In this document: one piece after another, positions 53,618 through 62,519 of the stretch | Layout of the letters: each line of letters begins with the position of its first letter | Numbering within the stretch: position 1 is the first letter of the stretch | DNA from: Phycisphaerae bacterium | Lineage (GTDB): Bacteria; Planctomycetota; Phycisphaerae; Sedimentisphaerales; Anaerobacaceae | Assembly: GCA_028714855.1 (NCBI GenBank) | Contig: JAQTLP010000001.1 | Span: 312,572 to 376,571 of the forward strand | Direction: 5' to 3' | DNA: 64,000 nt | Translations under genes and position numbers: made by a program | The notes under the pieces: model-generated | Databases searched by the model: none | Seen by the model: only the letters and a program-made list of their open reading frames with translations | Told to the model about the DNA's origin: nothing

Positions 53618-55780
53618 TCAAGGATTAGAAAGTTTTGGTGTGGATAATCTTTCGAGGGCTTGTTTGGCATGTATGTTTTGCGGGTCCAGGGAGAGGACTT
53701 TTCGATAGGTCGTGACAGCATCATCAGTTTTGCCTTGCTTTTCAAAACATACCGCCAGGTTGCAGTATATGCCGGCATCGTTGGGCGAGATTCGCAGGGC
53801 CTTGTTATAGCTAATGACAGCTTCCTGAAACTTTCCCAAGCCGGCAAGGGCATTAGCCAGATTGTTCAGCGTCTCGGCGTCCTCTTTTAAGCTAAGCGAT
53901 ATCTCGTAATGCTCAACAGCCTGGCTTAATTGGCCCTGCATGACAAAGGCGTTGCCGATGTTGTTTTGCGATGCGGAATCGTTCGGGTCAAGCTCGATGG
54001 ATTTGAGATAGTACTGCATCGCTTCCGGTATGCGTTTGAGGAAGAAGAAAGCGGTGCCGAGCTTATCATAAGCGGTTGCACTATCAGGGGCGATTTCGAT
54101 AGCTTTGCGGTAAAGCTCAATAGCATCGTTGCTCTTTCCCTGTTTGAAAAGGGCCTCGCCGAGGCCTTCGTATAGAGAGGCATTATTCGGGTCGAATTTG
54201 AGAGCGGTGCGGTAGTGCTCGACGGCGTCATTGAGACTGCCTGCCTTTACCAACAGTATGGCCAGATTCTGGTGAGCCTCGACGTAGTCGTTTCTTAGAG
54301 TAACGGCCCTGGAATAAGCGTCGACGGCTTCGGCGGTATGGCCGTGCTTATCGAGTGAGTCCGCCAGGCCATAATATAATTCCGGTTCGTAGTCGAGCTG
54401 CTCGGCGTAGAAGGGGCCGGCGAGGCTGGTTGATATCGCGACGGTCAAGACGATAGCCAGAGCGGCAGTTAATTTTGTCCAATTTCGGAACTGAAAGAGG
54501 CGCCATATAGCGGCGCAGCCCGCGGCGGCGAGGACTGCTATGAGGGGGATTGCCGGGGTGCGGTAGCGCGAGGTGACAAAGACTAATATTACAGAGGCTG
54601 GGTAAAGAATGAGGAACAGCCATACCGGCGCGGGGACTTTCCGCCAATTGAAAATCAATCCAATGACAGCGAGGGGCAAGAGGACGCCGAAGGGGAAACC
54701 AAATTTGCCCGATTTCCAGAGGCCGATATTCAGGAGCGGGGACCATTTTCTGAAAAGGTAGATATCGAAATTTCGGGGCGTCTCACGGGAGCTTAAGAAC
54801 TGGGCTGATTTGTAGAACAAGCCTTTGAGGAAACCTGCCGGCTGAGTGCGTATGTAGTTGAGAAGTTTATCGGAGAAGAATTTCTCGTCTTCGAACCTGT
54901 TTTTTGCGCCGTGTTCGGCGGGCAGTTTTGTAAGTTTTTCCCAGGCCAGTCCGGGCCTGATATTGATAGTTTCTTTATAGTCAGGATTATTGCCGATATA
55001 AAGATTGATACCGCCAGAAAAGGGGAGGAAGCTTGCCTTGCCAACGGTGCGGTAACTTAAGAAAGCCACCGGGGCGGCGATTGTAAAGAAACCGGCGAGC
55101 AGGAGCGAGAGACAGGGGACAATCTTTTTCGGATTTGTGCGGCGGCGAATCCAGACGAGCAGCAGCCAAATAAACGCTGCCGCAGAGAACGGGAGAAACT
55201 CGGGTCTTGTGATAATACTAAGGGCCGCGAATAATCCCAGAGCGAAACAGGAACGGAGAGTTGGTTTTTCGGCGGTTTTAATCAGGGCGAGCATCAGAGT
55301 CAGTACCCAGAACGCAGACCAGCCGGCCGCTAAAAGCTCACCATCGTAAAAGACGAGGGGCATATATAAGGCCACAAAAACGCCTGACAATACACCAACA
55401 GATTTATCGAAAAGCTTTTTGCCGAGGAAATACGCGAGGACGGATGTCAGTGAGCCAAGAAGCGCCTGAACAATCTTTACGGCGAGGATTGACGAATTTG
55501 TCAATTTGTAAATCAATGCGAGGAAGAGAGGATAAAACGGGGGCTGCCAGAAGAACTCCTGCGTCAGCGAACCGGTTTTAGTCAGGCCTGCGGCCATCTG
55601 GTCATACGTGAGCGAATCCACTATAGGCGCGGAGAAAGTCGGATTGTCGCTGCTGTCATAGAGGTAAACTGCCCTGACAAGAGCCGCCAAGAGGAATATC
55701 TTCAGAGCGACTTTAAATTCCCGCGACGATATGATTTTCCCGTGCGGTTTGCTTGTATGTTTTTTAGATATTTTGCTCAT
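53618..55780 (-). CDS. GT39-type glycosyltransferase fused to TPR repeats
   Basis: 720 residues. The N-terminal about 430 residues are membrane helices with the PMT-like first loop SAPIVDSLTYDQMAAGLT and an FWQPPFYPLFLALIYKL segment. The C-terminus holds about seven TPR repeats (for example EAVDAYSRAVTLRNDYVEAH and DAIELYRKAIEIAPDSATAY). It resembles the pair at 39035 and 40837 in architecture, but the membrane half is of the GT39/ArnT branch rather than the TMTC form. The transferred sugar and acceptor are unknown. The last residues (NPKLSTP-like) lie just before the REP-like region. Confidence 0.85.
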   Translation of the reverse strand: MSKISKKHTSKPHGKIISSREFKVALKIFLLAALVRAVYLYDSSDNPTFSAPIVDSLTYDQMAAGLTKTGSLTQEFFWQPPFYPLFLALIYKLTNSSILAVKIVQALLGSLTSVLAYFLGKKLFDKSVGVLSGVFVALYMPLVFYDGELLAAGWSAFWVLTLMLALIKTAEKPTLRSCFALGLFAALSIITRPEFLPFSAAAFIWLLLVWIRRRTNPKKIVPCLSLLLAGFFTIAAPVAFLSYRTVGKASFLPFSGGINLYIGNNPDYKETINIRPGLAWEKLTKLPAEHGAKNRFEDEKFFSDKLLNYIRTQPAGFLKGLFYKSAQFLSSRETPRNFDIYLFRKWSPLLNIGLWKSGKFGFPFGVLLPLAVIGLIFNWRKVPAPVWLFLILYPASVILVFVTSRYRTPAIPLIAVLAAAGCAAIWRLFQFRNWTKLTAALAIVLTVAISTSLAGPFYAEQLDYEPELYYGLADSLDKHGHTAEAVDAYSRAVTLRNDYVEAHQNLAILLVKAGSLNDAVEHYRTALKFDPNNASLYEGLGEALFKQGKSNDAIELYRKAIEIAPDSATAYDKLGTAFFFLKRIPEAMQYYLKSIELDPNDSASQNNIGNAFVMQGQLSQAVEHYEISLSLKEDAETLNNLANALAGLGKFQEAVISYNKALRISPNDAGIYCNLAVCFEKQGKTDDAVTTYRKVLSLDPQNIHAKQALERLSTPKLSNP

Positions 55781-55850
55781 ATTATTATGTTAGCATTCCA
55801 AACATTCGGGCACAAGATTTGTGAGGCGAAGAAATATACAGCAAATCCTT

Positions 55851-56798
55851 TCAGCCCGCTATGTTCGCAAGGCAAGTTTTCGCATTTCTTTTCAAGCAAT
55901 CGAGAGGCAAACGGTTAAGAGGTGAGCCGGCGAATTTAGTCTCAAAGTCATCTTCGCTCATATTCAAAATAACATTTAGATTAAGTTTGGCCCTGTCAGG
56001 ATAGAACTTGAATTGCTTATTTTTGCATACGGGTGCGCCGGCGTTGTAGGGACAGGCGAGGACACATTCATCACAGCCGAAGAGGCGAGCGCCGATTTTT
56101 GGTGCTAAATCGGCGGGGAACCGGTCTTTGTATTCGATTGTCAGGTAGCTGATACACTTATTGGCGTCAAAGCGGCCATCGGGGGTCAAAGCACCTGTCG
56201 GGCAGGCAGTCAGGCACTTGCTGCAGTTCGAGCAAGAGGATTTAACAGGCTTGTCGGCCGGCAGTTTGAGATTTGTCACTATTTCAGCGAGGAAAAGCTG
56301 GGGGCCGAGCCGCGGATTTATGAGCATACGATTTTTGCCGATGAAGCCGAGGCCTGCACGGGCAGCGAATGTTCTTTCAGCAAGCGGGGCTGAGTCGACA
56401 CAGATTTTAAAGCTGAAGCCGGCACCGGCAACAGAGCTTATAAAATCAGTTAGTTTTCGCAATTGCTTTTTTATAAAGGGGTGATAGTCTTCGTATCGAG
56501 CGTAGTTTGCTATTGTACCCATCGGGACTGACGGGTCTGTAATTTCATTTTGTGTTTTTGGCGCGTTGTAGTTTAAGCCGAGGCATATTATCGATTGAGC
56601 ATTTTTAAGCAGTTTGGCAGGGTTTGTGCGTTTGTCGAGGTTGTTCCGCATATAGTCCATTCGGCCTGCGCAGCCAGAGGCGAGCCAGTCGGTGAGGGAT
56701 TTGAACTGGTCGCTATCCAGAGGTGAGGCGTCGGTTATGCCGGCCAAGTCGAAACCCGATTGAAAAGCTTTTTGCTTTATGTCCTCTGCCAAACCCAT
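55851..56798 (-). CDS. queG: Epoxyqueuosine reductase
   Basis: 315 residues, shorter than QueG with a HEAT tail. It catalyses the last step of queuosine synthesis in tRNA, with cobalamin and two 4Fe-4S clusters. CSNCSKCLTACPTGALTPDGR and LFGCDECVLACPYNAGAPVC are the two cluster motifs, and the ADARA-like segment ICVDSAPLAERTFAARAGLGF with FIGKNRMLINPRLGPQLFLAEI is the family core. It is monocistronic, divergent from mtnP, and pairs functionally with queD and folE at 18.5-20 kb. Confidence 0.95.
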   Translation of the reverse strand: MGLAEDIKQKAFQSGFDLAGITDASPLDSDQFKSLTDWLASGCAGRMDYMRNNLDKRTNPAKLLKNAQSIICLGLNYNAPKTQNEITDPSVPMGTIANYARYEDYHPFIKKQLRKLTDFISSVAGAGFSFKICVDSAPLAERTFAARAGLGFIGKNRMLINPRLGPQLFLAEIVTNLKLPADKPVKSSCSNCSKCLTACPTGALTPDGRFDANKCISYLTIEYKDRFPADLAPKIGARLFGCDECVLACPYNAGAPVCKNKQFKFYPDRAKLNLNVILNMSEDDFETKFAGSPLNRLPLDCLKRNAKTCLANIAG

Positions 56799-56900
56799 AA
56801 CGTTTGATTATACCAAAACCGGCGGCGTAAATCACAAAACAATTGTAAACAAAGGGCAAAATCGTTATTATAGCAGCCGATAATTCAAGGAGGTACAAGA

Positions 56901-57776
56901 ATGGCAGAAGAATTAATCGGGATAATAGGCGGGTCTGGGCTTGGGGATGCGCTGGAGGCGGAAATAAGCGGTGCGGAGCTGCGCGAGGTCGAGACGCCGT
57001 TCGGCAAACCAAGCGCAGCAGTTATGGTCGGCAAGATAGGAGAAAGAAGGGTCGCATTTCTCAACCGGCACGGGAAGGGGCACAGACTTTCGCCGAGCGA
57101 GGTTCCATTTGCGGCGAATATATTCGCATTAAAAAAGTTAGGCGTTCATACGATAATCAGCAGCGGAGCGGTAGGGTCGCTCAACAAGGGGATTGCGCCG
57201 GGTGATTTGGTGATTGTCGACCAGTTCATCGACAAGACGTTCAGGCGGCAGAGCAGCTTTTTCGGCGGGTACGGCGCGGTGCACTGCGAGATGGCGGAGC
57301 CGGTCTGCGGGCGGGTGAGGGGGCTGCTTTGCGAGGCGGCTGAGACAATCGATATAAAGACACATTCGAGCGGCACATATATATGTATGGAGGGGCCGCA
57401 ATTTTCCACGCGGGCTGAATCGCTGATGCACCGGAAGTGGGGCGGAGATTTGATTGGCATGACGGGTATGCCGGAGGCGAAACTGGCCAGGGAGGCGCAA
57501 ATCTGCTATGCTTTGATTGCGCTGCCGAGCGATTATGACTGCTGGCGGCCGCACAGAAAAGAAATAGACAAACAGGCGCTTCTCAGAGAGATTATTGGAA
57601 ATCTGCAGACGGCAACAAAGAACTGCCTGAAACTTATCAAGGCAGTTTTGCATGCGGGTGGCGAACTTATTTGCGAAGACTGTTCGTGCAGGAAAAGTTT
57701 AGATTTGGCCGTGTGGACGGACCAGAGCCAAATCAAGCCGGCTGATAAGGAGAAATTGAAAGTACTTTTTGAATAG
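56901..57776 (+). CDS. mtnP: S-methyl-5'-thioadenosine phosphorylase
   Basis: 291-residue purine nucleoside phosphorylase-type enzyme that splits methylthioadenosine into adenine and methylthioribose 1-phosphate for methionine salvage. Motifs: IGIIGGSGLGDALE, FLNRHGKGHRLSPSEVPFAANIFALK, GAVGSLNKGIAPGDLVIVDQFID, and YICMEGPQFSTRAES followed by LIGMTGMPEAKLAREAQICYA, the MTAP signature. LPSDYDCWRPHRKEID gives the substrate aspartate. It follows an AAGGAGG ribosome binding site. A related purine phosphorylase role is less likely. Confidence 0.93.
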   Translation: MAEELIGIIGGSGLGDALEAEISGAELREVETPFGKPSAAVMVGKIGERRVAFLNRHGKGHRLSPSEVPFAANIFALKKLGVHTIISSGAVGSLNKGIAPGDLVIVDQFIDKTFRRQSSFFGGYGAVHCEMAEPVCGRVRGLLCEAAETIDIKTHSSGTYICMEGPQFSTRAESLMHRKWGGDLIGMTGMPEAKLAREAQICYALIALPSDYDCWRPHRKEIDKQALLREIIGNLQTATKNCLKLIKAVLHAGGELICEDCSCRKSLDLAVWTDQSQIKPADKEKLKVLFE

Positions 57777-57830
57777 GTGAAGGTCTTTATTATCTCTTTT
57801 AAAAGAAAAGTTGGATTCGAAAGGACAACA

Positions 57831-58496
57831 ATGAAAAGACAAATCCACAAAGCAGTTATTTTGGCAGTCGGCGTTGTTATTATGCTAATTGGGGGATGCG
57901 GGGGGCAGGAACAAGATATATCACAATCAGACACAGTAAAGAGGGAGAGATTGATGGCTGCTGAAAACAGGCAGCTGAGAAAAGAGGCAGAGCAACTCAA
58001 AAAAGAAAAAGAGGGGCTTATAAAACGTTTGCAGGAGGAAAGAGCTTCGGGCGAACGGCTACGAAGAAGCTGCGAAGCACGGTCGCAAAGCCGTTTAAAG
58101 GCTGCTGCGGAAGAAAAGTTGGAATTGAATCAGAAATATAAGGAAGTTAGAACCAAGGTAAAACAGCTTGAAATGGAGCTCAGAAAAGCAGAAGTGTCGA
58201 AAAAAAACGAATTAAGGGCTACATCGAAAGAAAACTCAGAACTGAACCAGACAATCAAGGTGCAGGTGAAACAGCTTGAAGAAGAACTCGAAATTCTGAA
58301 GAACGCGGAAAAATTCAAAAAATGGCAGGAAGAGACACAGGAGAACATTGATGGCTTGACGAATAGCATCATTAAAGACCTTGAAGAAATCGGGAGATTG
58401 AACGAGGAAAACGGGACGCTCAAAACAGAAATAGAGAAGCTCAAGAAAGAATTAGAAACGCGCGAAGCGTCTGCGTCTTCACCACATGCGGATTAA
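57831..58496 (+). CDS. Coiled-coil lipoprotein
   Basis: 221 residues from the ATG at 57831. The N-terminus is a lipoprotein signal with lipobox LIGGCGG (the frame extends to a GTG at 57777, but the ATG has AAGGA 6 bases upstream and starts the signal). The rest is a long charged coiled coil (EQLKKEKEGLIKRLQEERAS and QLEEELEILKNAEKFKKWQEE) with Glu/Lys-rich heptads. A structural or scaffold role in the envelope is likely. It ends 4 bases into the convergent pyrG stop, sharing a TTAA. Confidence 0.75.
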   Translation: MKRQIHKAVILAVGVVIMLIGGCGGQEQDISQSDTVKRERLMAAENRQLRKEAEQLKKEKEGLIKRLQEERASGERLRRSCEARSQSRLKAAAEEKLELNQKYKEVRTKVKQLEMELRKAEVSKKNELRATSKENSELNQTIKVQVKQLEEELEILKNAEKFKKWQEETQENIDGLTNSIIKDLEEIGRLNEENGTLKTEIEKLKKELETREASASSPHAD

Positions 58497-60268
58497 CTAT
58501 CCCGAACACATACGGTTTGTACGGCCTTTACGCAATCGGGCAGTTTTTCACTGGGGTTACGTTTTTGCATCGCTGCGGCGACAAGAGCTACAAACATTTG
58601 ATGCGGTCTTAACGGCCGCGAAGTGAGGCAGGGATGGGCCTGGGTAGCCATAAAGAAGGGGTGTGAGGGGATTTCGAGGATTTGCATAATCGGCTGACTG
58701 GGGGCCTTTCCGGAAAAGACCAGGCCGGCTTTTTCCAATTGCTCAATGTAACGCGGGTCAACTTCGTAACGATGTCTAAATCGCATTCTGACAGAGGGGG
58801 CCTGGCCGAAGAGCTTTGAGGCGGTGGTATTTGGTTTTAGTTCTATGTCCCTTCCGCCGAGTCGCATATTTCCGCCGAGCCCTTCTATTTTTTTCTGCTC
58901 TGGCAGGATATCGATTACCGGTTCCGGGCAATCGGGCTGAATTTCGGTGGAGTTGGCTTTTTCGAGCATGCAGACGTTTCGTGCAAATTCTATAACGGCC
59001 ATTTGGAAGCCGAAGCATAATCCGAGATAGGGCAAATTGTTTTCTCTGGCAAATTTTATACAGGCGATTTTTCCTTCTGCGCCTCGGGTGCCGAATCCGC
59101 CCGGGACGATGATGCCATCGACTTCGGCAAGGCGGGCGGCCACGTTGTCATCTGTAATGTCGGTTGTTTCAATCCATTTTATTTCCGGTTTGCAGCCGAG
59201 CGCAATGCCGGCGTGCTCGAGGGCATTGATGATGGAGGCGTAACTGTCGCGGACGGCGGTGTATTTTCCGGTAACGCCGATGACTACCTCGCGATTTATG
59301 GAGTCGATTTTGTCGGTGAAGTCGCACCATCTGGCCCAGGCCTTGCGTTCGTGGCGGAGATTGATTCTGTCCTCTATTTTGAGGAGGCGCAGGACCTGAA
59401 AATCAAGACCAGCGTCCCTGAGCATCGCCGGTATCGTGTAAATGCTGGCAGAATCGGAGAGACTGACTACCCTTTCGAGAGGGACGTTGCTATAGACGCT
59501 GATTTTTTGCCTGGCTTTTTCGGTGACGGGATGTGTGGCCCTGCAAGCGATGATGTCAGGCTGAACGCCAAGCTGCATTAATTGTTTTATGCCGAGCTGG
59601 GCGGCCTTTGATTTTTGTTCGCCGAGGGTTGGCGGCTCGAGGATATAAGTTAAAGCAACTGAGCAGGAACTGAATGGGCCTTCTTCATAGGCAAGCTCCC
59701 GCATCGCCTCGATATAGTAGGCGTTTTCCAAATCGCCGACGGTTCCGCCGATTTCTACAAAGACTATATCAGCGTCGGTTTTGGCAGCGAGGGTGCGAAG
59801 GCGGAGTTTTACTTCGCCGGTGACGTGGGGAATCATCTGGACGTCGCGGCCGAGGTAGTCGCCGTGGCGTTCCTTGTTGAGGACGTCATTGAAGATTTGG
59901 CCAGATGTGCAGAAGTTTGCCTTCGAGAGGTTCTGGTCGAGCATTCTTTCGTAGGTGCCTAAATCCATATCGGTTTCCATACCGTCGTCGAGGACGAAGA
60001 CTTCGCCGTGGCGGAATGGATTGAGCGTGCCGGAATCGATATTAAGATAGCCTTCGAGCTTGATGGGTGTAACTTTGAGGCCTTTATCCTGCATAAGTTT
60101 GGCGAGACAGGATGAAAATATGCCTTTGCCTAAGCCGCTCATCACGGTGCCCATAACGAAGACGTAACGGGTCTTTCCTTTTTTGTAGCCTGGCGGAAGG
60201 GGTGAGAAAAATTCACTGTCAACAGAAACATCGCCGACGGAAGCTAATAAATCCTTATCTTTTGACAT
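58493..60268 (-). CDS. pyrG: CTP synthase, with altered glutaminase triad
   Basis: 591-residue enzyme converting UTP to CTP with ammonia from glutamine. The synthetase domain (YVFVMGTVMSGLGKGIFSSCLA, KLEGYLNIDSGTLNPFRHGEV, VFVEIGGTVGDLENAYYIEAM) and the glutaminase domain (Cys418 in LGLCFGFQMAV) are recognisable, though divergent from standard forms (for example KLEGYLNIDSG in place of the usual K-DPYIN-D-G). The catalytic-triad motif reads QAHPCLTSRPLRP: His545 is present, but the usual Glu is Cys547. CTP synthase is essential, so either this variant works with another acid or it is ammonia-dependent. It is followed by kdsB in the same direction with an insertion between. Confidence 0.93.
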   Translation of the reverse strand: MSKDKDLLASVGDVSVDSEFFSPLPPGYKKGKTRYVFVMGTVMSGLGKGIFSSCLAKLMQDKGLKVTPIKLEGYLNIDSGTLNPFRHGEVFVLDDGMETDMDLGTYERMLDQNLSKANFCTSGQIFNDVLNKERHGDYLGRDVQMIPHVTGEVKLRLRTLAAKTDADIVFVEIGGTVGDLENAYYIEAMRELAYEEGPFSSCSVALTYILEPPTLGEQKSKAAQLGIKQLMQLGVQPDIIACRATHPVTEKARQKISVYSNVPLERVVSLSDSASIYTIPAMLRDAGLDFQVLRLLKIEDRINLRHERKAWARWCDFTDKIDSINREVVIGVTGKYTAVRDSYASIINALEHAGIALGCKPEIKWIETTDITDDNVAARLAEVDGIIVPGGFGTRGAEGKIACIKFARENNLPYLGLCFGFQMAVIEFARNVCMLEKANSTEIQPDCPEPVIDILPEQKKIEGLGGNMRLGGRDIELKPNTTASKLFGQAPSVRMRFRHRYEVDPRYIEQLEKAGLVFSGKAPSQPIMQILEIPSHPFFMATQAHPCLTSRPLRPHQMFVALVAAAMQKRNPSEKLPDCVKAVQTVCVRDS

Positions 60269-60306
60269 AAAATGCCTTACCTAAAGAAAATTACAAGTTC
60301 CAAATA

Positions 60307-60418
60307 ACAAATAGCAAATAAATTACAATTACCAAATTCCAATAATCGAAACAGTTAAGAAATAACAAATCACAAGAAAATTACAAATCACAAATTACAA
60401 ATAGCAAATAAATTACAA
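60307..60418 (+). repeat. 22-base AT-rich direct repeat pair
   Basis: The unit ACAAATAGCAAATAAATTAC plus two A occurs at 60307-60328 and 60397-60418, spaced 90 bases apart, in the short intergenic region downstream of the four-helix gene and before pyrG. Confidence 0.7.
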
Positions 60419-60442
60419 GCACCAATATCTAATTTTCAAAAC

Positions 60443-60808
60443 TCATTTGGTCTTAAGTAAAATAGCTGCGAAGATTTTAAGAAGCTCGTCGGCTTCTTTT
60501 TCCAGTTTTATTCGCTCTTTTTGAAGCTCCGAATCCTGCTGAGTATCCAAAAGTTTCAGCCAGTACCGGCTTTCCTTGGCTTCTTTGAGGCAGATTTTAA
60601 TTCTCATAGCAAAATCTTTTTTGCCGAGCGATTCATTGGCTTCTATGTAGTTGGCGCCGATAGAGCTGGAAGAACGGATAAGCTGCTTTCCATCTTCAAA
60701 ATTAGCCGAGTTTTTGCTCAATTTAGCCACAAAATTTCTGACATTTTTCGCGAATTCGAGCGTTCGCTGTTCCAAATCGTATTGTTTTAAGTTTTGGGTA
60801 CTGTTCAT
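60443..60808 (-). CDS. Four-helix bundle protein (S23/23S IVS family)
   Basis: 121 residues. RTLEFAKNVRNFVAKLSKN, QLIRSSSSIGANYIEANES and SRYWLKLLDTQ are the hallmark segments of the TIGR02436 four-helix bundle family, first found in 23S rRNA intervening sequences and widespread in accessory positions. The function is unknown. It lies between kdsB and pyrG with the cyclase-like ORF, where it was probably inserted. Confidence 0.88.
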   Translation of the reverse strand: MNSTQNLKQYDLEQRTLEFAKNVRNFVAKLSKNSANFEDGKQLIRSSSSIGANYIEANESLGKKDFAMRIKICLKEAKESRYWLKLLDTQQDSELQKERIKLEKEADELLKIFAAILLKTK

Positions 60809-60853
60809 TACGTTAAATTTTCAATTTTATTTTAAGCCACAGAGTTTTCATTG

Positions 60854-61615
60854 TTATTTTGCCACAGAGGGCACAGAGCACACAGAGCATTGACATGGTG
60901 TTTCATAAAGTTTTAAAGTGTTTTCGTATTTTCTTCGGTGCCTAATTGCTAATCCATTCTTTCTATTGCATGCCGATCTCATCATATCCATAATCATATC
61001 TCGTTTGCAATCGTTGGTTCTGTAATGAAATGCCCAGAGCTTCTCGCAATCTAACGATATTTGTTCCAATCCATTGTTATATTTCCTTCGCTTAATCGGA
61101 ACGTTGTATTCCCTAAAGCAACAGCCATCTACCCAAGTGAACGGTTTACCGCTCGCCACCAATTTCGTATATGCAGCAGGTGATAATATCATCCCTATCC
61201 AATCTTGCTTTTCTGTGAAGCTATACGCGTCAATGAGCGCTTCGCCAAGAAAGATGTTACTTTTCCTATCAGCGTAGAAGCCACCTGCTGTCAGAGCTCC
61301 TCGGACAGGCCATTTTTTGGTTACTATCATATATTCAAAGAAATGTTTCGCAGCTAAATAAATTATTCGATACGAGTTGATGGAATCATCCAAAGAATAG
61401 AAAAGGAAGCTATCGGAAAACCACAAGCAATCATACCATGGTGCTCCAATATTTGTTAGCTTTTCCCGTCTTTCGTTTATACGATTTACAATTTCGGTGT
61501 ACATATAGGTGAGAGCTGGCAACTGCCCCGCGTTCATAGGTGTTTCGTTCTTGAATCCAAGTATATCAAAATAAGCGACCCAGCAATTGCCGTTTATTAT
61601 CTTTTCTTCTTCCAT
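60854..61615 (-). CDS. Nucleotidyl-cyclase-like hypothetical protein in an inverted-repeat-bounded insert
   Basis: About 253 residues from the ATG at 61615 (a TTG 15 codons earlier lies inside the flanking repeat). NCWVAYFDILGFKN at the start, LWFSDSFLFYS, and VRGALTAGGFYADRKSNIFLGEALIDAY give the FxDILGF, SDS and RGxxxxG pattern of cyclase-fold proteins, but no confident family can be named. The last residues (CQCSVCSVPSVAK) are encoded by the right copy of the flanking repeat. No clear ribosome binding site is seen. Confidence 0.6.
   Translation of the reverse strand: MEEEKIINGNCWVAYFDILGFKNETPMNAGQLPALTYMYTEIVNRINERREKLTNIGAPWYDCLWFSDSFLFYSLDDSINSYRIIYLAAKHFFEYMIVTKKWPVRGALTAGGFYADRKSNIFLGEALIDAYSFTEKQDWIGMILSPAAYTKLVASGKPFTWVDGCCFREYNVPIKRRKYNNGLEQISLDCEKLWAFHYRTNDCKRDMIMDMMRSACNRKNGLAIRHRRKYENTLKLYETPCQCSVCSVPSVAK
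60862..60879. repeat. Left flank of the insert: GCCACAGAGGGCACAGAG
   Basis: An 18-base unit that recurs, inverted with one change, at 61628-61645. It sits inside the C-terminal codons of the cyclase-like ORF. The unit is of a kind often repeated in bacterial intergenic DNA. Confidence 0.7.
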
Positions 61616-61627
61616 TTTAATTCTATT

Positions 61628-61645
61628 CTCTGTGACCTCTGTGGC
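61628..61645. repeat. Right flank of the insert, inverted copy of the 60862 unit
   Basis: The reverse complement of 61628-61645 is GCCACAGAGGTCACAGAG, differing at one position from 60862-60879. It brackets the ORF at 60854-61615. Confidence 0.7.
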
Positions 61646-61652
61646 TAAGCAA

Positions 61653-61672
61653 CCCCGCAATAAATTGCGGGG
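61653..61672. other. Perfect 8-bp hairpin after the kdsB stop
   Basis: CCCCGCAA (61653-61660), loop TAAA, TTGCGGGG (61665-61672). On the minus strand it directly follows the kdsB stop, but no T run follows, so termination of kdsB is uncertain; on the plus strand CTAAATTTTT follows. Confidence 0.5.
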
Positions 61673-62413
61673 CTAAATTTTTCTTTTGTAACGTTTAACA
61701 AATTCTGCGTATTGTTCCGGGGTGTCGATGCCGTCGCAAGTGTGTTTGACTTTGGCGACTAATATACTAAAGCCATTTTCGAGTGCACGCAATTGCTCGA
61801 GTTTTTCGATTTTTTCTAGGAGGGTCTGCGGCAGCTTAGTAATTTCCAGCAGAAAATCTTTTCGATAAGCGTAAATGCCGAGATGACGCAGATAGTTTTT
61901 AAGTTTGCCTACGCCGGATTTGTTTCTGTCATAAGGGATTACCGAGCGGGAAAAATAAATCGCCTGGTTATTTTTACCTATTATGACTTTGACGATGTTA
62001 GGGTCGTAGATTTGGGCGGCGTTTTGGAAGTCGGCGGCGAGGGTAGCCATCGGACAATCGGGATTGTCGATTAAAAGCTGAGCGACCTTGTCGATATTGG
62101 CAGGGTCGATTTCAGGCTCATCGGCCTGTAAATTTACTATGATGTCGACATCGATATCAGCAACAGCCTCAGCGATGCGGTCGGTGCCGCTGGGGCAATC
62201 GGGGCTGGTCAGGATACACTCGGCACCGAAGGATTCTGTGGCGGCGACAATTCGCTCATCGTCGGCGGCGATAATTACCTTTTCGGGCAGTTTGGCTTCG
62301 CAGGCGCGGTCGTAAGCGTGCTGGATGAGGAATTTGCCTGTATCTTTGGCGAGAACTTTAGCGGGGAATCTGGTAGAACCGTAACGAGCAGGTATACAGG
62401 CTAAAACTTTCAC
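61673..62413 (-). CDS. kdsB: 3-deoxy-manno-octulosonate cytidylyltransferase
   Basis: 246-residue enzyme making CMP-Kdo for lipopolysaccharide. Motifs: IPARYGSTRFPAKVLAKDTG at residues 7-26, AADDERIVAATESFGAECILT, SGTDRIAEAV and LQADEPEIDP near 95-105, and ETTRSVIPYDR-like FSRSVIPYDR. The family is clear. Kdo implies a lipopolysaccharide-type outer membrane, in keeping with a planctomycete. The adjacent pyrG supplies CTP, a common pair. Confidence 0.95.
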   Translation of the reverse strand: MKVLACIPARYGSTRFPAKVLAKDTGKFLIQHAYDRACEAKLPEKVIIAADDERIVAATESFGAECILTSPDCPSGTDRIAEAVADIDVDIIVNLQADEPEIDPANIDKVAQLLIDNPDCPMATLAADFQNAAQIYDPNIVKVIIGKNNQAIYFSRSVIPYDRNKSGVGKLKNYLRHLGIYAYRKDFLLEITKLPQTLLEKIEKLEQLRALENGFSILVAKVKHTCDGIDTPEQYAEFVKRYKRKI

Positions 62414-62460
62414 AAATAACCTTCCCGGCAGCAGTATTTATAAAAAACCACTGCCAAAGT

Positions 62461-62489
62461 ATAATAAACCAAAAGAACTTCTTTGTCAA
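62461..62489 (-). promoter_or_regulatory. Sigma-70-like promoter for kdsB
   Basis: On the minus strand TTGACA (62489-62484) and TATTAT (62466-62461) are separated by 17 bases. The predicted start is near 62454, about 40 bases before the kdsB ATG at 62413. Confidence 0.65.
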
Positions 62490-62519
62490 CAGGCTAAAAT
62501 ATTTTGTTTGCGATTTTGC

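Noticed and set aside
61653-61672. Terminator for kdsB
   Set aside because: The hairpin is perfect, but no T run follows on the minus strand, so it is listed only as a hairpin.
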